In this document: positions 15,259 through 24,663 of the stretch, piece by piece
Layout: each line of letters opens with the position of its first letter
Position numbering within the stretch: the first letter of the stretch is position 1
NCBI RefSeq assembly: GCF_000173775.1
Contig: NZ_ACCD01000026.1
Location: 1-59,697, forward strand
Direction: 5' to 3'
DNA from: Yersinia rohdei ATCC 43380
Lineage (GTDB): Bacteria > Pseudomonadota > Gammaproteobacteria > Enterobacterales > Enterobacteriaceae
DNA length: 59,697 nt
Position numbers and translations under genes: made by a program
The notes under the pieces: model-generated
What the model saw: the letters and a program-made list of their open reading frames with translations, nothing else
Told to the model about the DNA's origin: nothing
Database searches by the model: none

Positions 15259-17718
15259 ATGCGAGTGCTGAAATTTGGCGGGACATCAGTAGCAAATGCA
15301 GAACGCTTTATGCGCGTTGCCGATATCATTGAAAGTAATGCGCGTCAGGGGCAAGTGGCCACGGTATTATCCGCTCCCGCTAAAATTACCAATCATCTGG
15401 TCGCGATGATCGACAAAATGGTTGCCGGGCAAGATATTTCGCCGAATATCAGTGATGCAGAGCGGATTTTTTCCGAGCTGCTGAGTGGGTTGGCTAAAGC
15501 GCAACCGGGTTTTGACTACGATCGTTTGAAAACGCTGGTTGCGCATGAGTTCGCACAACTCAAACATGTCCTGCACGGGATTTCATTGCTGGGTCAATGC
15601 CCGGATAGCATTAATGCCGCCATCATCTGCCGTGGCGAAAAACTGTCCATTGCTATAATGGAAGCGCTATTCCAAGCCAAAGGTTATGCAGTCAGCGTGA
15701 TTAATCCAGTTGAGAAATTGCTGGCTCATGGTCACTATCTTGAATCCACTGTTGATATCACTGAATCTACCCGCCGGATTGGTGCAAGTGCCATTCCTGC
15801 TGACCATATCATCCTGATGGCCGGTTTCACCGCCTGCAATGACAAAGGTGAATTGGTGGTGCTGGGGCGTAATGGTTCGGATTATTCTGCTGCTGCACTG
15901 GCGGCATGTTTACGGGCTGATTGTTGTGAAATCTGGACTGACGTCGACGGCGTTTATACTTGCGACCCACGGGTGGTACCTGACGCGCGATTATTAAAAT
16001 CGATGTCATATCAGGAGGCCATGGAGCTTTCCTATTTTGGCGCTTCAGTTCTTCACCCCCGCACCATCGCCCCTATCGCCCAGTTCCAAATCCCTTGCCT
16101 CATAAAAAACACCTCGAACCCACAAGCACCCGGCACCTTGATTGGCGGTGAAAGCAATGATGATGGTTTCCCGGTTAAAGGCATCACCAACCTGAATAAT
16201 ATGGCGATGATTAACGTTTCAGGCCCTGGAATGAAAGGGATGGTCGGTATGGCCGCCCGGGTCTTTGCAGTCATGTCGCGTAGCGGTATTTCAGTGGTGC
16301 TTATCACCCAGTCATCGTCGGAATACAGCATCAGTTTCTGTGTGCCTCAGGGGGAGTTGTTCCGCGCGCGCAGAGCCTTGGAAGATGAGTTTTATCTGGA
16401 GTTAAAAGATGGCCTGCTGGAGCCATTGGACGTCATGGAGCAGCTGGCCATCATTTCTGTGGTTGGCGATGGCATGCGCACGTTGCGTGGGATCTCAGCC
16501 CGCTTCTTCTCGGCGTTGGCCCGCGCCAACATCAATATCATTGCTATCGCGCAAGGTTCATCAGAGCGCTCTATTTCGGTGGTGGTCAGCAATGATGCGG
16601 TCACCACGGGGGTGCGGGTTTGTCACCAAATGCTGTTCAATACCGACCAAGTCATTGAAGTCTTTGTTATTGGTGTTGGTGGGGTGGGCGGCGCATTAAT
16701 CGAACAAATCTATCGTCAACAGCCGTGGTTGAAGCAGCGCCATATTGATTTGCGCGTGTGTGGGATTGCCAACTCGAAAGCTATGCTGACCAATGTGCAC
16801 GGCATTGCGCTGGATAACTGGCGTAACGAGCTGTCTGAAGTAAAAGAGCCGTTTAACTTGAGCCGCCTGATCCGTTTGGTGAAAGAGTATCACTTACTAA
16901 ACCCGGTCATTGTCGATTGTACGTCCAGCCAGGCCGTAGCGGATCAATATGCAGATTTCCTGGCCGATGGCTTCCATGTTGTTACGCCAAATAAGAAAGC
17001 CAATACCTCGTCGATGAATTATTACCGTCAGATGCGTGCTGCGGCGGCAAAATCTTGCCGTAAATTCTTGTATGACACCAACGTGGGCGCGGGCTTGCCG
17101 GTCATCGAAAACTTACAGAACTTGCTCAATGCAGGTGACGAACTGATGCGCTTTACGGGCATTTTGTCCGGCTCACTGTCATTTATTTTCGGTAAGTTGG
17201 ATGAGGGAATGACCCTGTCAGAGGCCACATTGCAGGCCAAAGCGATGGGATATACCGAACCTGACCCGCGCGATGACCTTTCTGGGATGGATGTCGCCCG
17301 TAAATTGTTGATCTTGGCCCGTGAAGCAGGGTACAAACTTGAGTTGGCAGATATCGAGGTTGAGTCAGTTCTGCCAGCAAGCTTTGATGCATCCGGTGAT
17401 GTCGACAGCTTCCTTGCCCGCTTGCCATCACTCGATGCGGAGTTTACTCGCCGAGTGGCGGATGCGGCAGAAGAAGGCAAAGTTCTACGTTATGTTGGGG
17501 TTATCGAAGAAGGGCGCTGTATTGTCCGGATGGATGCTGTTGACGGTAACGACCCGCTGTACAAAGTTAAAAATGGTGAGAATGCGTTGGCTTTCTACAC
17601 CCACTATTATCAGCCAATCCCGTTGGTACTTCGCGGCTATGGCGCGGGTAATGACGTAACTGCTGCCGGGGTATTCGCCGATCTTTTACGCACATTATCA
17701 TGGAAGTTGGGAGTTTAA
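15259..17718 (+). CDS. thrA: Bifunctional aspartokinase I / homoserine dehydrogenase I
   Basis: An 819-residue fusion enzyme (E. coli 820) that carries out the first and third steps of threonine synthesis: phosphorylation of aspartate and reduction of aspartate semialdehyde to homoserine. The N-terminal kinase begins with [13 protein letters not shown]. Two ACT regulatory domains follow (about 310-460) that sense threonine. The dehydrogenase has the nucleotide fold [12 protein letters not shown] near residue 470 and TPNKKAN near 580. The start is the ATG at 15259 (MRVLKFGG) after a GGGAGAG site; a longer reading frame from 15181 would run through the attenuator. It is the first structural gene of thrABC. 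Confidence 0.98.
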   Translation: MRVLKFGGTSVANAERFMRVADIIESNARQGQVATVLSAPAKITNHLVAMIDKMVAGQDISPNISDAERIFSELLSGLAKAQPGFDYDRLKTLVAHEFAQLKHVLHGISLLGQCPDSINAAIICRGEKLSIAIMEALFQAKGYAVSVINPVEKLLAHGHYLESTVDITESTRRIGASAIPADHIILMAGFTACNDKGELVVLGRNGSDYSAAALAACLRADCCEIWTDVDGVYTCDPRVVPDARLLKSMSYQEAMELSYFGASVLHPRTIAPIAQFQIPCLIKNTSNPQAPGTLIGGESNDDGFPVKGITNLNNMAMINVSGPGMKGMVGMAARVFAVMSRSGISVVLITQSSSEYSISFCVPQGELFRARRALEDEFYLELKDGLLEPLDVMEQLAIISVVGDGMRTLRGISARFFSALARANINIIAIAQGSSERSISVVVSNDAVTTGVRVCHQMLFNTDQVIEVFVIGVGGVGGALIEQIYRQQPWLKQRHIDLRVCGIANSKAMLTNVHGIALDNWRNELSEVKEPFNLSRLIRLVKEYHLLNPVIVDCTSSQAVADQYADFLADGFHVVTPNKKANTSSMNYYRQMRAAAAKSCRKFLYDTNVGAGLPVIENLQNLLNAGDELMRFTGILSGSLSFIFGKLDEGMTLSEATLQAKAMGYTEPDPRDDLSGMDVARKLLILAREAGYKLELADIEVESVLPASFDASGDVDSFLARLPSLDAEFTRRVADAAEEGKVLRYVGVIEEGRCIVRMDAVDGNDPLYKVKNGENALAFYTHYYQPIPLVLRGYGAGNDVTAAGVFADLLRTLSWKLGV

Positions 17719-17720
17719 AT

Positions 17721-18650
17721 ATGGTTAAAATCTATGCTCCGGCATCGATTGGCAATGTCAGCGTGGGCTTTGATGTTCTGGGTGCTGCGGTTTCGCCGAT
17801 AGACGGCACTTTGCTGGGTGACTGTGTCAGTGTGACCGCGGCCGATAGCTTCAGTCTGCGCAATGAAGGCCGTTTTGTCAGTAAGCTGCCAGATGACCCG
17901 AAACAGAATATTGTGTATCAATGCTGGGAGCGTTTTTGTCAGGAAATTGGCCAAGATATCCCGGTGGCGATGGTGTTAGAAAAGAATATGCCGATTGGCT
18001 CGGGGCTTGGCTCCAGTGCCTGTTCGGTGGTCGCCGGTCTGATGGCGATGAACGAGTTTTGTGGCAATCCATTGAATAAAAATAGATTGCTTGAGCTGAT
18101 GGGCGAGTTGGAAGGGCGGGTATCCGGCAGTGTCCATTTTGATAATGTTGCACCGTGCTATTTGGGCGGGATGCAGCTGATTCTTGAGCAGGACGATTAT
18201 GTTAGCCAAAACGTCCCCGGTTTTGATGATTGGCTGTGGGTTATGGCGTATCCGGGCATCAAAGTTTCAACTGCTGAGGCGCGGGCCATTTTGCCCGCTC
18301 AGTATCGTCGTCAGGATTGCATCACTCACGGGCGTAATGTCGCCGGATTCATACATGCCTGTCACACCCAGCAGCCAGATTTGGCCGCTAAAATGATGAA
18401 AGATGTTATTGCTGAACCCTACCGCACCCAATTGCTGCCTGGCTTTGCAGCGGCCCGCCAAGCTGCGCATGATATTGGCGCTCTGGCCTGTGGTATTTCC
18501 GGTTCCGGCCCAACACTGTTTGCGGTGTGCAATGATAAAGAAACCGCACAGCGCATGGCGGGCTGGCTACAAAATCATTACCTGCAAAACGATGAAGGTT
18601 TTGTTCATATTTGCCGCCTGGACACCGCAGGCGCACGACTACTGGGATAA
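17721..18650 (+). CDS. thrB: Homoserine kinase
   Basis: A 309-residue GHMP-family kinase (E. coli 310) that phosphorylates homoserine with ATP. The ATP-binding loop [17 protein letters not shown] is near residues 90-105, and the C-terminal [12 protein letters not shown] motif is present. The ATG at 17721 begins 2 bases after the thrA stop, which suggests coupled translation; an earlier in-frame start at 17700 lies inside thrA and is not family-like. Confidence 0.98.
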   Translation: MVKIYAPASIGNVSVGFDVLGAAVSPIDGTLLGDCVSVTAADSFSLRNEGRFVSKLPDDPKQNIVYQCWERFCQEIGQDIPVAMVLEKNMPIGSGLGSSACSVVAGLMAMNEFCGNPLNKNRLLELMGELEGRVSGSVHFDNVAPCYLGGMQLILEQDDYVSQNVPGFDDWLWVMAYPGIKVSTAEARAILPAQYRRQDCITHGRNVAGFIHACHTQQPDLAAKMMKDVIAEPYRTQLLPGFAAARQAAHDIGALACGISGSGPTLFAVCNDKETAQRMAGWLQNHYLQNDEGFVHICRLDTAGARLLG

Positions 18651-18653
18651 CGT

Positions 18654-19943
18654 ATGAAACTGTATAACCTTAAAGATCACAACGAGCAGGTCAGTTTCGC
18701 GCAAGCGATCAAACAAGGGCTGGGTAAGCAGCAAGGGCTTTTCTTCCCGCTGGAATTACCTGAGTTTGAACTGACTGAAATAGACCGATTGCTGGATCTG
18801 GATTTTGTGACGCGCAGCAGCCGCATTCTGTCGGCATTTATTGGCAATGAAATTGCCCCTGAGGTTTTAACCAAACGCATTCAAGCAGCATTTGAATTCC
18901 CAGCACCAGTCGCGCCAGTGGAGAATGATATTTCGGTATTGGAGCTATTCCACGGCCCAACCTTGGCATTTAAAGACTTCGGCGCACGTTTTATGGCGCA
19001 AATGCTGGCAGAAGTGGCCGGCGAGCAGCCTGTCACCATCTTAACCGCGACTTCCGGCGATACCGGCGCAGCTGTGGCCCATGCATTTTACGGTCTGAAA
19101 AACGTGCGGGTGGTCATCTTGTATCCACGGGGTAAAATCAGCCCACTGCAAGAAAAACTGTTCTGTACCCTGGGCGGTAATATTCACACCGTGGCGATTG
19201 ATGGCGATTTTGATGCTTGTCAGGCGCTGGTAAAACAAGCTTTTGATGATGAAGAATTAAAGCAAGAACTGAGTCTTAACTCGGCTAACTCAATCAATAT
19301 CAGCCGGTTACTGGCACAAATTTGCTATTACTTTGAAGCGGTAGCTCAACTGCCACAGGAAGCACGTAATCAACTGGTTATCTCGGTGCCAAGTGGTAAC
19401 TTTGGTGATTTGACGGCAGGTTTACTCGCCAAATCTTTAGGTTTGCCGGTAAAACGCTTTATTGCCGCCACCAATGCTAATGACACTGTGCCGCGTTTCC
19501 TGGTGAGTGGCGAGTGGCAGCCGAAACAGACTGTCGCGACGCTATCGAATGCGATGGATGTGAGCCAACCGAATAACTGGCCACGTGTTGAAGAACTTTA
19601 CCGCCGTAAAATCTGGCAGTTGAAGGATTTGGGCCAGGGTGCGGTTAGTGATGAAGTGACCAAAGACACCATGCGCGAGCTAGCCGAACTGGGTTATATC
19701 TCTGAACCTCACGCTGCTATTGCTTATCGTGTGCTGCGCGACCAATTGCAGGATGGCGAATTTGGCTTGTTCATCGGGACAGCACATCCGGCGAAATTCA
19801 AAGAGAGCGTAGAAGAGATTCTGGGCCAAGAATTGCCGTTGCCAAAACCACTGGCTGTGCGCGCGCAATTACCTTTGCTATCCCATAATTTATCAGCGGA
19901 TTTTGCAGAATTACGCACTTTCTTGATGGCGTTACCAAAGTAA
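18654..19943 (+). CDS. thrC: Threonine synthase
   Basis: A 429-residue pyridoxal-phosphate enzyme that converts O-phosphohomoserine to threonine, the last step of the pathway. The PLP lysine is in LAFKDFGARF, TATSGDTGAAV follows, and the phosphate-binding loop SVPSGNFGDLTAG lies near residue 245. It begins 3 bases after the thrB stop and ends before a shared terminator. Confidence 0.98.
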   Translation: MKLYNLKDHNEQVSFAQAIKQGLGKQQGLFFPLELPEFELTEIDRLLDLDFVTRSSRILSAFIGNEIAPEVLTKRIQAAFEFPAPVAPVENDISVLELFHGPTLAFKDFGARFMAQMLAEVAGEQPVTILTATSGDTGAAVAHAFYGLKNVRVVILYPRGKISPLQEKLFCTLGGNIHTVAIDGDFDACQALVKQAFDDEELKQELSLNSANSINISRLLAQICYYFEAVAQLPQEARNQLVISVPSGNFGDLTAGLLAKSLGLPVKRFIAATNANDTVPRFLVSGEWQPKQTVATLSNAMDVSQPNNWPRVEELYRRKIWQLKDLGQGAVSDEVTKDTMRELAELGYISEPHAAIAYRVLRDQLQDGEFGLFIGTAHPAKFKESVEEILGQELPLPKPLAVRAQLPLLSHNLSADFAELRTFLMALPK

Positions 19944-19963
19944 CTTGTGACTGATGAAAAAGA

Positions 19964-19990
19964 CAAAAGGGCCAAAGTTGGGCCCTTTTT
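19964..19990. terminator. Bidirectional terminator between thrC and yaaA
   Basis: AAAAGGGCC / GGCCCTTTT stem with an AAAGTTG loop and a T-rich tail on each strand. It lies between the converging stop codons of thrC and yaaA. Confidence 0.88.
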
Positions 19991-19998
19991 ACTCTTGT

Positions 19999-20775
19999 TT
20001 AGTGCTGTTCAGCGCGTTTAAATACCAACTCGTTTTTCGCCGATAAGCCAGAATCAAACTCATAACCTTCTAGATTAAAATCAATCAGTTGTTCTGGTTT
20101 GGTTAACTTGTTTTGAATGATAAAACGGCTCATCAGCCCCCGAGCTTTTTTAGCATAAAAACTGATAATTTTATATTTACCGTTTTTCTCATCTAAAAAG
20201 ACCGGCTTAATCATGGAACCTGCCAATTTGGCTGGTTTTACCGCCTTGAAATACTCATCAGAAGCCAGATTAATCAGCACATTATCGCCTTGTTGCTCCA
20301 GTGCCTGATTCAGTTTCTCGGTTATCTGGTCACCCCAGAATGAATAGAGATCTTTACCGCAAGGGTTAGCCAGCTTAATTCCCATTTCCAGACGATAAGG
20401 TTGCATCAAATCAAGCGGGCGCAACACGCCGTACAGGCCAGAAAGCATACGCAGATGCTGTTGGGCAAAATCAAAATCAGCCGCACTAAAATCTTGTGCC
20501 TGCATCCCGGTGTAGACATCACCTTTAAAAGCCAAAATCGCCTGACGCGCATTATCTGGGGTGAAATCAGGTTGCCATTCACTGAAGCGCGCCGCATTTA
20601 GCCCGGCAAGTTTGTCGCTAATCCCCATCAGACTGCTGATTTGTGCGGGCGTCAGCTCACGACAAATCTCGATAAGCTGTTGTGACTTATCCAACATTTC
20701 AGGCTGAGTAAACTTTTTAGTCGCTAGCGGACTTTGAAAATCGAGGGTTTTGGCTGGGGAAATTATAATAAGCAT
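19999..20775 (-). CDS. yaaA: Peroxide stress protein YaaA
   Basis: A 258-residue YaaA/DUF328 protein, the same length as in E. coli, where it lowers free intracellular iron under hydrogen peroxide stress and is controlled by OxyR. Family segments seen: [10 protein letters not shown] at the N-terminus, [12 protein letters not shown]-type text ([13 protein letters not shown]), then SDEYFKAV and the basic [10 protein letters not shown]. The start is set at 20775 ([10 protein letters not shown]); the longer frame to 20820 adds 15 residues not found in the family. It is convergent with thrC. Confidence 0.96.
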   Translation of the reverse strand: MLIIISPAKTLDFQSPLATKKFTQPEMLDKSQQLIEICRELTPAQISSLMGISDKLAGLNAARFSEWQPDFTPDNARQAILAFKGDVYTGMQAQDFSAADFDFAQQHLRMLSGLYGVLRPLDLMQPYRLEMGIKLANPCGKDLYSFWGDQITEKLNQALEQQGDNVLINLASDEYFKAVKPAKLAGSMIKPVFLDEKNGKYKIISFYAKKARGLMSRFIIQNKLTKPEQLIDFNLEGYEFDSGLSAKNELVFKRAEQH

Positions 20776-21088
20776 AACGACATCCTGTTTATCCAGATAA
20801 CACACTGTAGCAAAAAGCACACGCCAGCCAAAAAAAGATTGGACGATTGCTAAGATAGGTAGGCCACTTTGGCTATAAAGTATATAGTTTGGCTAAATCG
20901 TCTCAGCACTACAATAATGGACGAAGTTGCTATTAATCTACCGGTTTCCTGCTGTTTTAAAAGCCGAAAACGGTTGCGAAGTGAAGACTGCCTGTTTGCG
21001 CTTTTTTTAATCAGTTTAACTGCCTTGCGCCAAGGCTGCTGCATGTTATTATCAAGACAAGGCAGGGCTTCGAAATAGTTAATAATGA
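20776..21088. other. Upstream regions of yaaA and talB
   Basis: Divergent promoter region. A 69-codon frame at 20869-21078 (+) has no ribosome-binding site and no recognisable sequence, so it is not called. No clear OxyR site could be assigned by eye. Confidence 0.4.
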
Positions 21089-21127
21089 GAAATGGCTAAC
21101 ATGCCAAAACAGATGATTTGCCATTTC
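21089..21127 (+). promoter_or_regulatory. Hairpin in the talB leader
   Basis: GAAATGGC (21089-21096) pairs with GCCATTTC (21120-21127), a perfect 8-bp stem about 60 bases before the talB start. The loop contains AACATGCCAAAA (21098-21109), which is repeated exactly at 21147-21158, closer to the gene. The role is unknown; it could be a leader structure or a protein site. Confidence 0.45.
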
Positions 21128-21188
21128 GAACGTGTTAAAAAGTTGCAACATGCCAAAAGTTCATGCACAAACGACGAGAAACGACAAC

Positions 21189-22142
21189 ATGACCGATAAA
21201 CTTACTTCCCTACGTCAAATCACCACTGTAGTAGCAGATACTGGGGATATCGCGGCAATGAAACTGTATCAGCCGCAAGATGCAACGACTAACCCGTCGC
21301 TTATTCTGAATGCTGCTCAAATTCCTGAATACCGTAAACTTATCGACGAAGCTATTGCTTGGGCGCGCGAACAAAGTAGCGATAAGGCTCAGCAAGTTGT
21401 TGATGCAACAGATAAACTGGCTGTAAACATTGGTTTGGAAATTCTGAAGCTGATCCCTGGCCGTATTTCTACCGAAGTTGACGCCCGTCTGTCCTATGAC
21501 ACTGTTGCCAGTGTGGCAAAAGCTAAGCGCTTGATCAAAATGTATGGCGATGCGGGTATCAGCAAAGACCGCATTCTGATCAAACTGGCTTCTACCTGGC
21601 AGGGCATCCGTGCCGCTGAGCAGTTAGAGAAAGAAGGTATCAACTGTAACCTGACTCTGCTGTTCTCCTTCGCTCAGGCGCGTGCTTGTGCTGAAGCGGG
21701 CGTTTACCTGATTTCACCTTTTGTTGGCCGTATTCTTGATTGGTATAAAGCCAATGGCGACAAAAAAGAGTTCGCACCTAACGAAGATCCAGGTGTTATC
21801 TCCGTGAAAGAGATTTATCAGTATTACAAAAAACACGGTTATAAAACTGTGGTGATGGGCGCAAGCTTCCGTAATATTGGTGAAATTATCGAACTGGCTG
21901 GCTGTGACCGTCTGACTATTGCTCCAAGTTTGCTGAAAGAACTGGCAGAAAGCGAAGGCGCTCTGGAACGCAAACTGGCTTATACCGGTAAAGTTGAAGC
22001 TGCGCCAGCGCCGCTGACCGAAGCCGAGTTCTATTGGGAGCATAACCAAGACCCAATGGCGATTGATAAACTGGCTGATGGCATTCGTAAATTTGCTATC
22101 GACCAAGGCAAACTTGAGAAAATGATCTCAGACTTGCTGTAA
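21189..22142 (+). CDS. talB: Transaldolase B
   Basis: A 317-residue enzyme of the non-oxidative pentose phosphate pathway that moves a dihydroxyacetone unit from sedoheptulose-7-phosphate to glyceraldehyde-3-phosphate. The Schiff-base lysine is in [12 protein letters not shown] near residue 132, and [10 protein letters not shown] near residue 30 is the other signature. The start at 21189 ([10 protein letters not shown]) gives exactly the E. coli length; the longer frame from 21132 would add 19 residues. E. coli yaaJ, normally between yaaA and talB, is absent. Confidence 0.97.
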   Translation: MTDKLTSLRQITTVVADTGDIAAMKLYQPQDATTNPSLILNAAQIPEYRKLIDEAIAWAREQSSDKAQQVVDATDKLAVNIGLEILKLIPGRISTEVDARLSYDTVASVAKAKRLIKMYGDAGISKDRILIKLASTWQGIRAAEQLEKEGINCNLTLLFSFAQARACAEAGVYLISPFVGRILDWYKANGDKKEFAPNEDPGVISVKEIYQYYKKHGYKTVVMGASFRNIGEIIELAGCDRLTIAPSLLKELAESEGALERKLAYTGKVEAAPAPLTEAEFYWEHNQDPMAIDKLADGIRKFAIDQGKLEKMISDLL

Positions 22143-22185
22143 TTCCTATAGCTTGCGGTAATTGATTACCTACAGTTATTTGGCG

Positions 22186-22212
22186 AAAAGGTGGCGTAAG
22201 CCGCCTTTTTTA
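22186..22212 (+). terminator. Terminator of talB
   Basis: AAAAGGTGGC-GTAA-GCCGCCTTTT stem (one G-T pair) followed by T residues, about 45 bases after the talB stop. Confidence 0.88.
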
Positions 22213-22303
22213 TTGCCTGTCGCTAATGGCGCATAGCAGCTCCAGTGGTGTTGGGTATGCTATTATTCGCCACAGATAACAGGATTTTCGTGGAGGTAGT
22301 CAC

Positions 22304-22888
22304 ATGAATACATTACGTATAGGTTTAGTCTCCGTTTCTGATCGGGCGTCGAGTGGGGTATATCAGGATAAAGGCATTCCCGCTCTGGAAGAGTGGTTGG
22401 CCGGTGCATTGACCACCCCTTTTGCCATAGAAACCCGTCTCATCCCTGATGAACAAACGCTGATTGAGCAAACCTTGTGTGAGTTAGTCGATGAAATGGG
22501 CTGCCATTTGGTGCTGACGACAGGGGGGACTGGCCCGGCAAGACGTGATGTGACCCCCGATGCTACTTTGGCTATTGCAGATCGACAAATGCCAGGTTTT
22601 GGCGAGCAAATGCGCCAAATTAGCCTTCATTTCGTGCCGACCGCTATATTATCCCGTCAGGTAGGGGTTATCCGTAAGCAAGCCTTGATAATTAACTTAC
22701 CCGGGCAACCTAAATCAATCAAAGAGACGCTGGAAGGGGTGAAAGACGCCCAGTCACAGGTAGTTGTTGCCGGTATTTTCGCCAGCGTGCCTTATTGCAT
22801 TCAATTACTGGACGGGCCTTACGTCGAAACCAACAGTGATGTGGTCGCTGCTTTTCGTCCTAAAAACGCCATAATCCCTCAGCTTTGA
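22304..22888 (+). CDS. mog: Molybdopterin adenylyltransferase
   Basis: A 194-residue MogA-family enzyme that adenylates molybdopterin before molybdenum insertion, a late step of molybdenum cofactor synthesis. The LTTGGTGPARRDVTPDAT segment binds the pterin and nucleotide, and INLPGQPKSIKE is the second signature. Length equals E. coli MogA (195). The ATG at 22304 follows GGAGG. It is monocistronic, with mog after talB as in E. coli. Confidence 0.97.
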   Translation: MNTLRIGLVSVSDRASSGVYQDKGIPALEEWLAGALTTPFAIETRLIPDEQTLIEQTLCELVDEMGCHLVLTTGGTGPARRDVTPDATLAIADRQMPGFGEQMRQISLHFVPTAILSRQVGVIRKQALIINLPGQPKSIKETLEGVKDAQSQVVVAGIFASVPYCIQLLDGPYVETNSDVVAAFRPKNAIIPQL

Positions 22889-22929
22889 AGCCGTAGCAGC
22901 GCCAGCTCTAATTACTCGGCTTACCCCCC

Positions 22930-22949
22930 GGCCTCGACTCTACGAGGCC
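22930..22949 (+). terminator. Possible weak terminator of mog
   Basis: GGCCTCG-ACTCTA-CGAGGCC is a perfect 7-bp GC-rich stem 42 bases after the mog stop, but only ATTGTAAAT follows, so the T tail is poor. The rest of the gene-free stretch 22889-23220 is AT-rich and shows nothing else. Confidence 0.4.
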
Positions 22950-23220
22950 ATTGTAAATCTGCTGCTGGCAGGTATTTTCTCCGAATAACTTACGGGTAAT
23001 AGGCTGTCATTAAAAAGCACTTCTAAGTTTATTCGTTTGTTGTTCGCCAGAAATACCCATAATTCCGGGTGTGTGGCAGAGTTAAAAACTAAAATTAATA
23101 TTTTTTAAGCATAAATAGCTGTTATTGCGGTGTGGGGAAATTTGTACGGTATAGTCATGTTTACTTTACAAAAAGTTGGAAATATTTTTCTTCTTCTACT
23201 CTGTTTTATTACGGTGCCCT

Positions 23221-24579
23221 ATGTCACAAGAACATAACTCAAATCAAAATGACTCATCGCGACCTGATGTTGACCAACAACATAATCGCCGGTTGAATAA
23301 GCAAGATTACAAAACGCTCACCTTGGCTGCACTGGGTGGGGCGCTAGAATTTTATGACTTCATAATTTTTGTCTTTTTTGCGGCGGTCATTGGCGATCTC
23401 TTCTTCCCGACAGATATGCCAGAGTGGCTACGTCAGGTGCAGACCTTTGGTATTTTTGCTGCAGGTTATCTGGCACGCCCACTGGGCGGCATTATCATGG
23501 CGCATTTTGGTGACTTGGTTGGCCGTAAGAAGATGTTTACTCTCAGCATCTTATTGATGGCATTGCCAACATTGGCGATAGGTATGCTGCCAACTTATGC
23601 TTCTATCGGCATTGCAGCCCCCTTACTGCTGCTGCTGATGCGTGTATTGCAAGGTGCGGCCATTGGTGGTGAAGTGCCTGGCGCATGGGTTTTTGTGGCG
23701 GAACATGTACCACGCCGGCGCATTGGTATTGCCTGTGGTACTTTAACGGCAGGTTTAACCGCGGGGATCTTGTTGGGATCACTGGTGGCTACTGCAATGA
23801 ACACGACATTAGGTAATCAAGCTATTTTAGATGGCGGCTGGCGTATTCCGTTCTTCTTGGGTGGAATATTCGGCTTGTTTGCCATGTACTTACGCCGCTG
23901 GTTACAGGAAACCCCAATTTTTAAAGAGATGCAGGCACGTAAAACCTTAGCTGATGAATTGCCGCTGAAATCTGTGGTCGTCAATCATAAGAAAGAAGTG
24001 TTTGTTTCGATGCTACTGACTTGGTTGCTTTCTGCCGGAATAGTGGTTGTTATCCTCATGACACCGACTTATTTACAAAAGCAATTCGGTGTATTGCCAG
24101 CTCTGGCATTACAGGCCAACAGTCTGGCAATTGTTGCATTGGTATTGGGCTGTGTACTGGCTGGATTGGCAATAGATCGCTTTGGTGCCAGTAAAACCTT
24201 TATTGTTGGCAGCCTAATGTTGGCGGCATCAACATGGTCGTTCTATCACACCAATTTAACTGATCCGACCCAGCTATTTAGCCACTATATGATGGCTGGA
24301 TTCTGTGTGGGTATTGTCGGTGCAGTACCTTATGTGATGGTTCGTGCATTCCCCGCCGAAGTTCGCTTCACCGGTATTTCCTTCTCTTATAATGTGGCAT
24401 ATGCCATTTTTGGCGGGTTAACACCTATTGTTGTGACCCTATTAATGAAGGTTACGCCAATGGCTCCAGCTTATTATATGTTGCTGTTATCGCTGGTGGG
24501 GCTGTTGTTGGGGATTTATCTGCGAAACGATATTAACAGTGAAGTGAAAATTCAAATACCAAAGAAGGTAATGGGTTAA
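23221..24579 (+). CDS. MFS transporter, metabolite:H+ symporter (MHS) type
   Basis: A 452-residue inner-membrane transporter with twelve hydrophobic segments. The N-terminal AALGGALEFYDFIIFVFFA and the loop 2-3 motif GDLVGRKKMF place it in the MHS branch of the major facilitator family (ProP, ShiA, KgtP and citrate/dicarboxylate relatives). The substrate cannot be read from sequence; osmolytes or organic acids are the usual ones. The start is chosen at the ATG at 23221 rather than the TTG at 23176, because residues from 23176 would put a hydrophobic stretch before a hydrophilic N-terminus. This gene and the next are not in the E. coli order between mog and satP. Confidence 0.9.
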   Translation: MSQEHNSNQNDSSRPDVDQQHNRRLNKQDYKTLTLAALGGALEFYDFIIFVFFAAVIGDLFFPTDMPEWLRQVQTFGIFAAGYLARPLGGIIMAHFGDLVGRKKMFTLSILLMALPTLAIGMLPTYASIGIAAPLLLLLMRVLQGAAIGGEVPGAWVFVAEHVPRRRIGIACGTLTAGLTAGILLGSLVATAMNTTLGNQAILDGGWRIPFFLGGIFGLFAMYLRRWLQETPIFKEMQARKTLADELPLKSVVVNHKKEVFVSMLLTWLLSAGIVVVILMTPTYLQKQFGVLPALALQANSLAIVALVLGCVLAGLAIDRFGASKTFIVGSLMLAASTWSFYHTNLTDPTQLFSHYMMAGFCVGIVGAVPYVMVRAFPAEVRFTGISFSYNVAYAIFGGLTPIVVTLLMKVTPMAPAYYMLLLSLVGLLLGIYLRNDINSEVKIQIPKKVMG

Positions 24580-24609
24580 GTAAGCACTGCTCCAAATAAA
24601 CTTATCATC

Positions 24610-24640
24610 AAATAGCCCATAAATTTATGGGCTATTTTTT
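24610..24640 (+). terminator. Terminator after the MHS transporter gene
   Basis: AATAGCCCATAAA / TTTATGGGCTATT is a perfect 13-bp palindrome followed by TTTT on the plus strand. It may also slow transcription of the converging gene, although the minus-strand T tail is weaker. Confidence 0.88.
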
Positions 24641-24663
24641 GACTCATTCTTTACTCATATGTC

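Noticed and set aside
20869-21078. 69-codon ORF upstream of talB
   Set aside because: No ribosome-binding site, unusual residue mix and no recognisable family; it probably occurs by chance in the promoter region.
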